From the NCBI RefSeq assembly GCF_014202345.1, contig NZ_JACHGO010000002.1, positions 1 through 64,000 of the forward strand: a stretch of 64,000 nt of DNA, read 5' to 3'. The first letter of the stretch is position 1. Each line of letters opens with the position of its first letter. The notes under the pieces are model-generated. The model searched no databases. It was not told the origin of the DNA and was given only the letters and a program-made list of their open reading frames with translations. Of this stretch, positions 32,476-41,004 are shown in pieces. A program made the position numbers and the translations under genes. The stretch comes from Desulfovibrio intestinalis. GTDB taxonomy: Bacteria; Desulfobacterota; Desulfovibrionia; Desulfovibrionales; Desulfovibrionaceae.

Positions 32476-32877
32476 ATGTACATGCTTAAAAATGTGTTGC
32501 GCAATCTGTCGGGCAAACCGGCTACACGGCTGTATCCGCTTGAAGAGCGTGAGCCCTTCCCGGCCTACAGGGGCGTAATCACCAACGATGTTGAACGGTG
32601 CATATTCTGCAACACCTGCGCCAGAATTTGCCCTACGGACGCCATTACTGTTGATGCCAAGGCAGGGCAGTGGGTGTACGATCCTTTCCTGTGTGTATAT
32701 TGTGCTGCCTGCGTGGAAAAATGCCCCACCAAATGTCTGGTGCAGCAACCCATCCACCGCAAGCCCTCGGTTACCAAGTTCAGGGTGCTGCGCACGGGAA
32801 CCCCGCGCGTTAAAAAAACTGCCACCGCCAAGGCAAAGGCTGAATCCAGCACCAAGGAAAAACCTGAAAGCGAATAA
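32476..32877 (+). CDS. echF: Ech hydrogenase subunit F (2[4Fe-4S] ferredoxin)
   Basis: The 133-residue polyferredoxin-like subunit has two cluster motifs, CIFCNTCARICPTDAI and CVYCAACVEKCPTKC. It receives electrons from soluble ferredoxin and passes them to EchC. A Lys/Ala-rich basic tail of about 25 residues follows. It is the last gene of the operon, with a perfect hairpin terminator 30 bp downstream. Confidence 0.93.
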   Translation: MYMLKNVLRNLSGKPATRLYPLEEREPFPAYRGVITNDVERCIFCNTCARICPTDAITVDAKAGQWVYDPFLCVYCAACVEKCPTKCLVQQPIHRKPSVTKFRVLRTGTPRVKKTATAKAKAESSTKEKPESE

Positions 32878-32906
32878 TGTGGCGAAGCAGCCACATATGA
32901 GCGTAT

Positions 32907-32944
32907 AATGTAAAAAGCCGCCATTTGGCGGCTTTTTACATTAT
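32907..32944 (+). terminator. terminator of the ech operon
   Basis: The perfect inverted repeat aatgtaaaaagccgcca/tggcggctttttacatt ends the ech transcript. It is symmetrical and could act in both directions. Confidence 0.9.
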
Positions 32945-33802
32945 ATGGGCATAACAAGCGGTCATGGTTGGCTTATTAAATTTTTGCGAGGCTAGCTACG
33001 CTAGCGCTACATAAGAGTACCGCGCGCCATACGCCACATGGATTCTTTCGGAAAATACATTTTCGGGCGAACGACAAATTTGAACTGCCCCACAGTTCAA
33101 AGTGAGTCTGCCCAAAATGGGCCTGCCCTCGATAGGCGCGATGGATATAGTGACATTTTTACGTTATTGCCCGCGCTGCCCGTTATTTGTTGCTGCCGCC
33201 CCTTTGTGCCCCACAAAGAGGGTTACGAGTGTTTTTCTTCGTGCTAATGGAAGAAATATCTATTATGCGTGGACAAACTATAGTGATTTTTTTCATTAAA
33301 ATTATGTAGTTGTCTTTTGAAGCGCCAAGTTGATGAAGCAGACTGAGAAGACGAATAAATGATCATTTAAGCAGATTAATTGTATAGTTAAGCAAGGGTA
33401 GTGCCCAGCAGGCAGTGCGCTCATGCTGTGTGAAATGGTATCCATGTCTGCATAATATAAATGTGTTACAAAGATTGATGTTTTTTTTGCTTGTTATTCT
33501 GGCTATTTCATTAGAGATTATCGGCCGAAAGTTATATCTTTTTTTACAATCCTGGTATTGCAAAAAGTATGTTTATACAGGATACTAAAAAAGGCATCCC
33601 TGCATTTCTTGGCTGTAATCGGCGAAACAGGCTTGCAACAGTGCTTGCGGTTGTGTGGCAGGTGCTGCTTTTTTTGATTATCTCATGTGAATTGTTTAAC
33701 TTTTTACGCCACGATTTCTGACCAGATATCACATCTGTGAGGCCTGTTCCGTCAGGCACACATGATCTGGTAGTATATAATGAAACTTGGAGGAGAGATT
33801 TT
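32945..33802. other. gene-free interval
   Basis: No open frame has a ribosome site plus recognisable protein. The right half (33240-33560) is A/T-rich. Near 33721-33773 an imperfect inverted repeat (accagat...atctggt) precedes the exporter gene and may be part of its leader. Confidence 0.55.
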
Positions 33803-35050
33803 ATGAGGAACAAATGGATGCTTGGCGGCAGCGTTGTATTGCTGTTGCTATTTACTGTGGGGCAGGTCTTCGCCGCTGAAGGGCAGGCTCCGGCTGCTGA
33901 TTCTGCCGCTACATCGGTTGCTGCTCCGGCTGCTGAAGCTCCCAAGGCCAAAGCCAGCGACGATTCAGCCATTGCTGCCCAGCTGCAGACGGCCCCTGCT
34001 GGTCTGAGGAAGGCCATTGCCGAACAGATCAAAGTGGCGCCCGAAACCTATAATTCCACTGCCGAAACTGGCTATCTGGGTATACCCGGCGGCCCAAAAA
34101 TCAACATGATTCTTGCCTTTGGCTGGGCCTTGTGGGTGGGCTGGATTTTCTCCACCGTTGGCGCTTTTGGCGGTGTTATGGCGGGCGTGGGGCACATGAG
34201 CGTGCATGGTCTTGGCAACTATGCCAAGTCGTTTGGCAAAACGCCCCTCAACAAGGCTGTTACCGACTCTGTGCGTGCCTCTAACCAGATGCTCGCAGGT
34301 CTTTCAGCCGTCATCAGTACCTTCAGCTACTACCGTATGAAGCGTCTGGTGCTGCCCCTGGGTATTGCCCTTGGTCTCGGCTCCATTCTTGGCGCGTACC
34401 TGTCGGTCTCCCTTACTGCTGGCAAGCTGAACTTCTCGTCCTACCAGGGCTACTTCGGCATGTTCGTGCTGGCCCTTGGCCTGTACCTGATATGGGAAAC
34501 TTCGCCTGCCGGGCAGCGTTCCAAATCCAAGGCCAAGGAAGCCGCCAAGGCTTTTGAAGCCTCTGCCAAGTGCGAAACCGCAGACAAAAAACTGCCCACT
34601 GGCGTGAAGCTCATTTCCTTCAGCATAACCCGCTGCGTCTTCACCTTCTGTGGCGTTGAATTTTCCTTCAATCCGCTGCTGCCTTTCCTTGGCGGCGTGG
34701 TCATCGCCAGCATCGCGGCCTTCCTTGGCGTGGGCGGCGGCTTCCTGCTGGTGCCCTTCATCACCAGCGTGACCCAGCTTCCGATGTATCTGGCCGCGGG
34801 CACCTCGGCTCTGGCCGTTCTGGTGAGCATGATCACGGGTATCACCACCCTTATGCTGCACGGCGCTCTGGTGGACTGGAACCTCGTGAGCATCGAACTT
34901 CTTGGCATCGCTGTGGGCTCCATCATTGGACCCTTCACTTCGCGGTTCTTCTCTGAAATCTGGCTGAAGCGGCTCTTCATCGTACTGGCCCTGTATGTGG
35001 GTACGGACTATGTGCTGCGTGGCTTCTTCCAGATCAAGATGTTTGGCTAG
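33803..35050 (+). CDS. TauE/SafE-family membrane exporter with N-terminal extension
   Basis: The 415-residue inner-membrane protein of the TauE/SafE (DUF81) family typically exports sulfite, sulfoacetate or related anions. A signal peptide (MRNKWMLGGSVVLLLLFTVGQVFA) is followed by an Ala-rich periplasmic segment to about residue 95, then two four-helix repeats. The second repeat contains the typical FLGVGGGFLLVPFI. A cytoplasmic Lys/Ala-rich loop lies between repeats. ATG 33803 follows ggaggag. It stands alone. In a sulfate reducer sulfite export is plausible but unproven. Confidence 0.88.
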   Translation: MRNKWMLGGSVVLLLLFTVGQVFAAEGQAPAADSAATSVAAPAAEAPKAKASDDSAIAAQLQTAPAGLRKAIAEQIKVAPETYNSTAETGYLGIPGGPKINMILAFGWALWVGWIFSTVGAFGGVMAGVGHMSVHGLGNYAKSFGKTPLNKAVTDSVRASNQMLAGLSAVISTFSYYRMKRLVLPLGIALGLGSILGAYLSVSLTAGKLNFSSYQGYFGMFVLALGLYLIWETSPAGQRSKSKAKEAAKAFEASAKCETADKKLPTGVKLISFSITRCVFTFCGVEFSFNPLLPFLGGVVIASIAAFLGVGGGFLLVPFITSVTQLPMYLAAGTSALAVLVSMITGITTLMLHGALVDWNLVSIELLGIAVGSIIGPFTSRFFSEIWLKRLFIVLALYVGTDYVLRGFFQIKMFG

Positions 35051-35417
35051 TAGTGCATTTTTTCTGAACCCTGGCGGCTGTGTGATCAGACGCCAGGCGT
35101 TGCGGCGTAAACGCAGCTTATGGCGCTGTTGAACGCCACAACAAAAAGTCTTGAACTTTAAGGATGTACATTCTCAAAGTTACTATGCTCTTGTTGGGAC
35201 TAAAGGCCGCCATTGAAATGCGAATCTCGCCAAGCTGGTAACGCGGCAGTTCGAACCGCTTGATTCGGGATTTATAAAACAACGGCAGTCTTGGGCCCGA
35301 GCCGGAAAAATAATGGCGCGGCGGAGAATTGTCTCCACCGCGCCATTGCGTTATACTGGACAGGTCTTTTAAACCAACATCAAGCTCTGGAAGATGCTAC
35401 GGCTTCCGCCCCTTATT
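35051..35417. other. gene-free interval with strong hairpin
   Basis: No gene is seen. A near-perfect inverted repeat, aatggcgcggcggaga against tctccaccgcgccatt (about 35312-35346), has no T-run. A second hairpin (cctggcg/cgccagg, 35071-35097) lies just behind the exporter gene and may end its transcript. Confidence 0.6.
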
Positions 35418-35960
35418 ATGGAAACATTTCTTCTCTGGTTAGATCCTGTTTTCGTGTTGCCTTTTCGTGTGATACCTCACCCGGAAGTGGCCTATATTTT
35501 TGGCACAGGCTGTCTGGCGCTCATCGCGGTGCTTCTGGGGCTTGTGACCCTGAGTTTGGCCAACAGGCTGCACGCCAAAAGGCTGAAAAAATATCAGGAC
35601 CAGATGCAACACTACCATAAACTGAGCGAACAGGCTCTTTCCTCTGAGGGCAAGGAAGCGTTTAAGGCCGTCAATCGGCAGGGACACGAAGCCTTTGGGT
35701 ACCATTTTTCGCTGAGCGGGGCGCTTTTTGTGGCGTCAATTTGGCCTGTCCCCATCATTTTTGCCTGGATGCATCTGCGGTTTGGCGATCTGAGCCCGGT
35801 GCTGCCTTTTAATCTGCCGCTTTTTGGCAATCAGCCTGGCATGGTCTTCTGGTTTATTCTTTATTACATTCCATTGCGAATGTATTTTTCCCGCGTGTGG
35901 CGTAAGCTGCAACTGCGCAAAAGAGAGCCGCTTTCTGAAAGCAATATTATGTATCCCTAG
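35418..35960 (+). CDS. small membrane protein of unknown function
   Basis: The 180-residue protein has three or four membrane segments (about 20-43, 88-108, 130-150). Between the first and second is a basic, helical cytoplasmic loop (NRLHAKRLKKYQDQMQHYHK). The pattern faintly recalls Oxa1/EMC3-type (DUF106) insertases but is not convincing. The start is uncertain: ATG 35418 and ATG 35394 both lack a good ribosome site. It is flanked by long non-coding stretches and not in an operon. Confidence 0.65.
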   Translation: METFLLWLDPVFVLPFRVIPHPEVAYIFGTGCLALIAVLLGLVTLSLANRLHAKRLKKYQDQMQHYHKLSEQALSSEGKEAFKAVNRQGHEAFGYHFSLSGALFVASIWPVPIIFAWMHLRFGDLSPVLPFNLPLFGNQPGMVFWFILYYIPLRMYFSRVWRKLQLRKREPLSESNIMYP

Positions 35961-36159
35961 AGTAGTTTTCGCTTGAAGTCGCCTCGTTACGGCGCGCAAA
36001 TCTTGGCTCTCCTATTTGGGGACATGTATTTATACACAAATGCTTTCAGAATCTTTGAATCATTTCATTTATGCATTGTTTTATAATTTTTATTCGCGTT
36101 TTTGAGTCACGGCCTCAATAAGTACTCTTTCTCCGGGCGGGTACAGGGGCTGGCTGATG

Positions 36160-36179
36160 TTGAGAATATATATTCTCAA
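36160..36179. promoter_or_regulatory. perfect 20-bp palindrome
   Basis: Two arms ttgagaatat and atattctcaa meet without spacer. It is an operator candidate. The regulator is unknown. It is 320 bp from the next gene start. Confidence 0.45.
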
Positions 36180-36413
36180 TACCTCAGAGTATGCTTGTTA
36201 CGGCCTTGGCGGCACAAGAAGCTGTGCCACACCTTGCCCGGCAGTTGTGCTTGCGCAGCCGGCAGAGCATAGCAAAGAGATAACACTTCAAGAGTACGCG
36301 CCTCTCACAAAAGGGCGTTTTCTTGTTTCTGGGGCGATCCCTTTTTTGCGGCAATTCTGGTTGATGGTGAGGGATGCTTGTGCAGGGCGCATTAAGCGTG
36401 CTTATAATTTATG

Positions 36414-36443
36414 TTGACAATGAAATTCATTTTCATAAAGATA
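36414..36443 (+). promoter_or_regulatory. promoter with Fur-box-like operator
   Basis: The 19 bases at 36416-36434 match the classical Fur box (GATAATGATAATCATTATC) at 15 positions and are nearly palindromic around aaattcattt. They overlap a TTGACA box (36414-36419), with aagata at 36438-36443 as a possible -10. Iron-dependent repression of the next gene is suggested. Confidence 0.5.
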
Positions 36444-36501
36444 GCGAAATACCCGACACGAACTATCCTTGCACCAGTTCGTTACCACAAGGAGATCCCG
36501 C

Positions 36502-36807
36502 ATGTTCAACCGTTTTGGCACAACCCAGGAAATGGTCATTCAGACCGTTGAAGAAAACAATACAGCTTTTCTGCTGGCCATCGACAGTGTTGGCCTGTAC
36601 ATGACGACATCCAACTATGTTGGTAAAAATCTTGCTGACCAGAACCGCTACAGCGCCCTTCGCCAGAACGTGAACGCGCGCTTGACCGCATTGGGCCTGA
36701 ACCCCGAAGATCTCTGGTCCAACAACCAGCACCTTATCCAGAGCGAAACCGTATCCGCCAAGAAGGTCAACCCGCTCAAGGCCTCCAAGCGCGGTTCCAA
36801 GGGCTAG
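36502..36807 (+). CDS. conserved-looking hypothetical protein
   Basis: The 101-residue protein starts at ATG 36502 with an excellent aaggag site. A helical N-terminus (FNRFGTTQEMVIQTVEENNT) leads to a mixed middle, and the tail is basic (SKRGSKG). No signal peptide or membrane segment is present and no family is recognised. The Fur-like site in the promoter hints at an iron-responsive role. A good terminator follows at 36869. The strong expression signals argue it is real. Confidence 0.65.
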   Translation: MFNRFGTTQEMVIQTVEENNTAFLLAIDSVGLYMTTSNYVGKNLADQNRYSALRQNVNARLTALGLNPEDLWSNNQHLIQSETVSAKKVNPLKASKRGSKG

Positions 36808-36867
36808 GTGCAAAAGCGCCCATTTTTTGCGCTATGCGTATTTCAACGTGCAGCTAAATATTGTCCG

Positions 36868-36906
36868 TTCAGGGAGGCCTTGTGTAAGGCTTCCCTTTTT
36901 ATTTTC
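36868..36906 (+). terminator. terminator of the 36502 gene
   Basis: The stem agggaggcctt/aaggcttccct with a gtgt loop is followed by ttttatttt. Confidence 0.88.
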
Positions 36907-36944
36907 AGGACAGCTTGCTGCATTCTTTGCGGCGTTTGACCCAG

Positions 36945-37070
36945 GGAAACGCTGATTTATTCCGTTTGGCTGCGTTGCTTCACTTTTTTTGAAACAGTCG
37001 AGGACGAAAGAGTCCAGTCCTGCTTCAAAAAAAGATCGCGCCTTGCCAAACAAAATAACTGCGCGTTTCC
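36945..37070. repeat. 126-bp imperfect palindrome (MITE-like element)
   Basis: The two ends are inverted copies. The left arm starts ggaaacgctgatttattccg and the right arm, reversed, reads ggaaacgcgcagttattttg. The inner gtttggc and tttttttgaa(a/g)cag blocks also pair. Arms are about 60 bp with a small centre. No coding capacity is present. It looks like a non-autonomous insertion or a large structured RNA element. Confidence 0.75.
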
Positions 37071-37362
37071 AGGAGGCTCTTTAATCAATGCTTCCCTAGA
37101 AAATTCGTGTTCATTACGCTCCCGGCTGCGTGAGTAGGCGGCATAACGAAGGCGTAGCAAAATTATGTTAGCAGACTGACGCCAAATGCGCATTTTAGGA
37201 GATTTGGGACACCTCCAGCATTGAAATGCGCCAGAAGGAGCAGGGGGCCAGTCAGTGCGTCGCGCTGCGGCATTTATATCGGACTTTTCACCAAGGTTGA
37301 TTGTGAAACGCCGCATCGGAGTGGCGTAAAAGGAACACAGACTGACAACAGCCAATAAATAA
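37071..37362. other. gene-free interval downstream of the palindrome
   Basis: No supported gene. A minus-strand open frame spans it, but it lacks a ribosome site and overlaps the palindrome, so I do not call it. Confidence 0.55.
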
Positions 37363-37390
37363 AGGCGGGCTCCTACGAGCCCGCCTTGTC
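37363..37390 (-). terminator. terminator of the flavin oxidoreductase gene
   Basis: The stem aaggcgggctc/gagcccgcctt has a short loop. On the minus strand it follows the gene by 20 bp and runs into tttattt. Confidence 0.85.
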
Positions 37391-37409
37391 GCTATTGCAA
37401 TTTGCTCTG

Positions 37410-38507
37410 CTATACGAACAGGCTTTTCAGTTTGTGCGGTTGGCAGCGCAGATACTGCTTTGGAGCATCGGCAATGGATGCGCCAAGGGTCGCTGCCGCG
37501 TGCCAGGGCCAGCGCGGATCATACAAAATGGCACGGCCCACGGCCACCATATCGGCCTGACCGCTAACAATAATGCCCGAAGCCAGCTCCGGTTCGGTAA
37601 TAAGACCCACCGCGATGACAGGCAGGCTTGTGACGGCCTGCTTGATGGTCTGTGCAAGGTATACCTGATACCCGGGAGCCAGGTTGATCTGCTGGTCGGG
37701 GCTCAAGCCGCCGCCAGAGACGTGAATGAAAGCTGCGCCCGCCTTTTCCAGCTCTTGCGCCAAGATGGCGCATTCAGCCACATCCCATCCTCCGGGGGCG
37801 AAATCCGTACCGGAAACGCGCATGCCCACGGGAATGCTATCAGGCAGGGCTTTGCGCACCGCCGCGAAGACACGCAGGGGGAAGCGCATTCTGTTTTCAA
37901 GGCTTCCGCCGTATTCGTCTTCCCGCTTGTTGGACAGGGGAGAGAGAAATTCGTGCATCAGGTAGCCGTGGGCCGCATGCAGTTCAATGGCCTTATATCC
38001 GGCGCGCATGGCACGCTGGGCGGTAGTGACAAACGATGCGGTGAGACGGTCGATGTCTGCTGTGGCAAGGGCTGTGGGCATGGGGGAAGCGGCGTCAAAG
38101 GGCAGGGCGGAAGGAGCGCATACGGACCAGCCTCCGTCCTGCTGGCCCAGAGGGCCGCGGCCTTCCCACGGGCGGCTGGTGGAGCCTTTACGTCCGGCAT
38201 GTCCTATCTGAAGAGCTATCGGAATGGAGGAAAACGTACTTATGGTTTCCAGCATGCGGCGGTGCAGATCTTCATGCTCGTCGCTCCACAAGCCCAGGTC
38301 TTGCGGAGAAATTCTGCCTTCCGGTTCCACTGCGGTGGCTTCGACTATAAGCAGCCCGGCACCCGAAACGGCCAAGTGCCCGTAGTGCATGTGGTGCCAG
38401 TGCGTGGGACGTCCTTCATCCGCAGAATATTGATCCATTGGGGGAATGACAATGCGGTTGGCGAGTTTCAGCTCGCCGAGGGTGATGGGAGAAAAAAGGG
38501 TATTCAT
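37410..38507 (-). CDS. NADH:flavin oxidoreductase, old yellow enzyme family (YqjM-like)
   Basis: The 365-residue FMN-dependent TIM barrel reduces activated C=C bonds or related electrophiles with NAD(P)H. It has the OYE landmarks LQIGHAGRKGS (FMN contact), ELHAAHGYLMHEFLSPLSNKR (substrate His pair, HAAH) and SGQADMVAVGRAILYDP (phosphate binding). The cysteine that tunes FMN potential in YqjM-type enzymes (PMCMYS) is replaced by Asp (PPMDQYS). ATG 38507 follows aggagatag. It is a single gene. The natural substrate is unknown. Confidence 0.9.
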   Translation of the reverse strand: MNTLFSPITLGELKLANRIVIPPMDQYSADEGRPTHWHHMHYGHLAVSGAGLLIVEATAVEPEGRISPQDLGLWSDEHEDLHRRMLETISTFSSIPIALQIGHAGRKGSTSRPWEGRGPLGQQDGGWSVCAPSALPFDAASPMPTALATADIDRLTASFVTTAQRAMRAGYKAIELHAAHGYLMHEFLSPLSNKREDEYGGSLENRMRFPLRVFAAVRKALPDSIPVGMRVSGTDFAPGGWDVAECAILAQELEKAGAAFIHVSGGGLSPDQQINLAPGYQVYLAQTIKQAVTSLPVIAVGLITEPELASGIIVSGQADMVAVGRAILYDPRWPWHAAATLGASIADAPKQYLRCQPHKLKSLFV

Positions 38508-38985
38508 GCTATCTCCTGCCACACGGCATAACGCCGTATACTCTCATGTTGTTCCTGGCGCAGCCGATGCGGCCAGGGAAAATAAATTCCGCGTCCGCCG
38601 TGGCGAACCTTTGTCTTACGAATTATGCGCCCGAACGAAGCGCAGGGCAAGGGTCGTCTTCAATGGGCCGCTAACCGGGATTTCTTTTGCACCTTGTTTG
38701 TAATGGTGATACAAATGCGAAAAATTTCTGAGATTATACAAAGTTTGCCAATGGCGTGATGATCGCCATTGCGGTTCGTTGGTACTACCTTGCTTATGGC
38801 AGTCCAGATATGCGCTTGCGGTCGGCATGCCTTCCGCAAGGGCCAACACGGAGGCTCGCGTTAAGCAGCACTTGGGGGCCGTCGCAGAAAAACGGGGGAA
38901 GGGGGGGCGCGCCCTCTTCCCCCGTCGATATTATGGCTTTAGCCTGTTGCGCGCGGCATCGCGCGAAACCAGGGGCCATCCGATC

Positions 38986-39135
38986 CAGGGGCTCCTTCTA
39001 AATAGTTCTTTTGTCCAATTGCCTGCGTCAACAGGCTGTTTTTACTCCAGTCATGTACCGTGAGAGTACACTTCTTCCGCAAAAAGGCCTTTTTTCTTGC
39101 CCTTGCGCAAAATCATTTATTTGGAGCCGCCCCTG
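38986..39135. repeat. hairpin repeat element, copy A
   Basis: This element of about 150 bp is closely related to 41926-42079 (copy C). The outer ends are inverted (aggggctcc against ggagccgcccct). Inner arms ggctgttttt and aaaaaggcc flank the conserved core actccagtcatgtacc. Similarity to copy C continues along the full length, so the family is mobile or structurally conserved. Confidence 0.78.
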
Positions 39136-39178
39136 GGGTCCCTTTGATTTCTGATTTTTGATCTGTTCATGCCAGCTG

Positions 39179-39280
39179 GCGCAAAATCAAACAGCCCTTT
39201 TTACTCCGGTCATGTACGCTGGCAATGCAGGCATACGTTTCCTCATAAAAAGGGCTGTTCTATTTTCGCAGGGCAAAATC
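39179..39280. repeat. hairpin repeat element, partial copy B
   Basis: Arms aacagccctttttac and aaaaagggctgtt (39189-39203 and 39247-39259) flank a core with actccggtcatgtac, shared with copies A and C. The outer gcaaaatc blocks also match. It lies just behind the minus-strand DUF1269 gene and may serve as its terminator. Confidence 0.65.
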
Positions 39281-39352
39281 CATTGTTAATGGAAAGGTCC
39301 TGATGCAAAAACAGCGTCGGTTTTTTGGGCTACGCTATTCGCGGCCCTTGGG

Positions 39353-39859
39353 CTAACCTTTTGCAGCGCTGTCAGTTGCAGCACTGAGGGCAGCCTGAAG
39401 GCGGCCTTCATCTTCGTGCGACAGTGAAGACTGAATGACTTCCCCGCCAGAACCACGCAATTCTGCCAGCACCTTGTCGGTAATGTCAGAATCCACCAGC
39501 ACAAACAGGGCAGAAGATCCGGGTTTCAGCTTTTCGCCAAGCTGTTTCATGAAATTGTCATTGATGCCCACATCGCTGAGCGAGCCGCCCACAGCGCCCG
39601 CGCCCGCGCCTACCACAAGGCCCAGCAGCGGGTTCAGGAAGATGAGGCCGATAAGCGCTCCCCAAAATCCGCCACTCAGAGCACCCGTTGCCGTAAGGTT
39701 ATAAAGCTGGTGCAGTTTGACCTTGCCGTCTTGTTTGCGGGTAACCACCACGGCGTCTTCAAGGTCCACAAGATAGGATTTCTGCATCTTTAAAAATTTG
39801 ATGCGTTCTTCGCTGGCCTGAGTTTCAGTGGGGTAGGCAACAACAATAAGTGTACGCAT
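39353..39859 (-). CDS. DUF1269-family membrane-associated protein
   Basis: The protein has 168 residues. An N-terminal alpha/beta part (RTLIVVAYPTETQASEERIK, KSYLVDLEDAVVVTRKQDGK) leads to a Gly-rich hydrophobic hairpin (GALSGGFWGALIGLIFLNPLLGLVVGAGAGAVGG). A C-terminal domain contains GSSALFVLVDSDITDKVL. This order defines the DUF1269 family, whose biochemical function is unknown. ATG 39859 follows aaggagc. It is transcribed in the same direction as the sulfur operon upstream but is separated by 160 bp. Confidence 0.87.
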   Translation of the reverse strand: MRTLIVVAYPTETQASEERIKFLKMQKSYLVDLEDAVVVTRKQDGKVKLHQLYNLTATGALSGGFWGALIGLIFLNPLLGLVVGAGAGAVGGSLSDVGINDNFMKQLGEKLKPGSSALFVLVDSDITDKVLAELRGSGGEVIQSSLSHEDEGRLQAALSAATDSAAKG

Positions 39860-40019
39860 GAATGCTCCTTGGTGTAGATGCCGCCGCGTGAAAAGCAATT
39901 TGGAACTGGCGGCAATTTGTAGCTAATGCATGTAGTTACTATTCTATGGCATTCGTCCTTGGAAATCAATCACATTGGGCTACGCCCGGCTTCCCGTAAA
40001 ACAGGATGCCTCCAAAGAG

Positions 40020-40889
40020 TTACAGCTTGTTTACAGGCAGTTTGACGTACTGGGTGCCGTTGACCGCCGTGCCAAAGTCGCCAGTGCGCATGTTGGCTTG
40101 GATGGAAGGCAGCAGCAGGGCGGGTACAGCCTTGCCAGTGTCGTCGGCCTTGCGCCGGGAGACGAACGTATTCTTATCAATGCCGATGTGCAGCCGGTCA
40201 TTTTTGAATTTTTGCTCGTTGACGGTAGCCATGCACTGGGGGCCGCGTGTGCCTGCCGGCGGATAGTCGTGCCCCACATATATACGGTAATGGTCGGGCA
40301 GGGCAAAAAGTTTGCGTGAAGAGTCGTAAGAATCCTCGGCGCTGCCGCCGGGGAAGTCGCAACGGCCCGAGCCCACGTCTGGCAAAAAGATGGTGTCGCC
40401 CACAAAGGCGGTTTCTTCGATGATGTATGTGGTGTCAGCCGGGGTATGACCCGGAGTGTGTATGATTCTGGCCTTGAGGTCGCCAATGGTGAACTCTTCG
40501 TCATTATCAAAAAGGTAGTCAAAGTCCGAACCGTCCGCAGGGGTGTCGTCGCCTGTCTGGAAAATGGGAACCCAGGTGGTGATGATGCCCAGAATGTGCT
40601 TGCTGATGGCGATCTTGCCACCCAGCTTTCCCTTGAGATACCGGGCGGCTGTGACATGGTCGGCGTGGATGTGGGTTTCAAGAATCCACTCGACCTGCAA
40701 TTGCTTCTGGTTCACAAAATTGATGATCGCATCGGCGGAAACCGTGCTGGTGCGGCTTGAGGGCATGTCGTAGTCGAGAACGCTGTCAATAACAGCGCAG
40801 CGTTTCAGGCTGTCAGTATCGGACCAGACCACATAGGTCCAGGTAGCGGTAACGGGATCAAAAAATCCGCGCACATTGGGTGCAGCCAT
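40020..40889 (-). CDS. MBL-fold hydrolase, persulfide dioxygenase (Blh/ETHE1)-like
   Basis: The 289-residue metallo-beta-lactamase-fold protein has metal ligands in THIHADHV (about 71-78), HTPGHTPADT and GDTIFLPDVGSGRCDF. The GRCDF segment is typical of ETHE1/Blh persulfide dioxygenases rather than glyoxalase II. Such enzymes oxidise glutathione persulfide or related species to sulfite. The rhodanese gene 115 bp upstream on the same strand supports a sulfane-sulfur role. Oxygen use in an anaerobe would mean detoxification during air exposure. Substrate is inferred. Confidence 0.82.
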   Translation of the reverse strand: MAAPNVRGFFDPVTATWTYVVWSDTDSLKRCAVIDSVLDYDMPSSRTSTVSADAIINFVNQKQLQVEWILETHIHADHVTAARYLKGKLGGKIAISKHILGIITTWVPIFQTGDDTPADGSDFDYLFDNDEEFTIGDLKARIIHTPGHTPADTTYIIEETAFVGDTIFLPDVGSGRCDFPGGSAEDSYDSSRKLFALPDHYRIYVGHDYPPAGTRGPQCMATVNEQKFKNDRLHIGIDKNTFVSRRKADDTGKAVPALLLPSIQANMRTGDFGTAVNGTQYVKLPVNKL

Positions 40890-41004
40890 AAGTAATCTCC
40901 TTGAACCCCGGCTATGCTTTACCGGGACGGAAACGTTTGAATAACCTTGCAGGCATTGGTCTTATGCCGGGCTTGATGGGTCGGAAAAAAAGCCGTGTGG
41001 CCGC

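Larger units (their letters stand above)
35961..36501. other. intergenic region with palindrome and Fur-like site
   Basis: No gene is supported. It contains a perfect 20-bp palindrome (36160-36179) and a Fur-box-like sequence (36416-36434) in front of the 36502 gene. Confidence 0.55.
38508..39352. other. gene-free interval rich in hairpin elements
   Basis: No gene is supported. It holds a G/C-rich hairpin at 38893-38924 that reads as a terminator on the minus strand (cccccg then ttttt). It also holds hairpin elements at 38986-39135 and 39179-39280. Confidence 0.65.

Noticed and set aside
37386..38531. 381-residue open frame on the plus strand opposite the flavin oxidoreductase
   Set aside because: It is the antisense shadow of a clear enzyme gene, has no family resemblance and no ribosome site.
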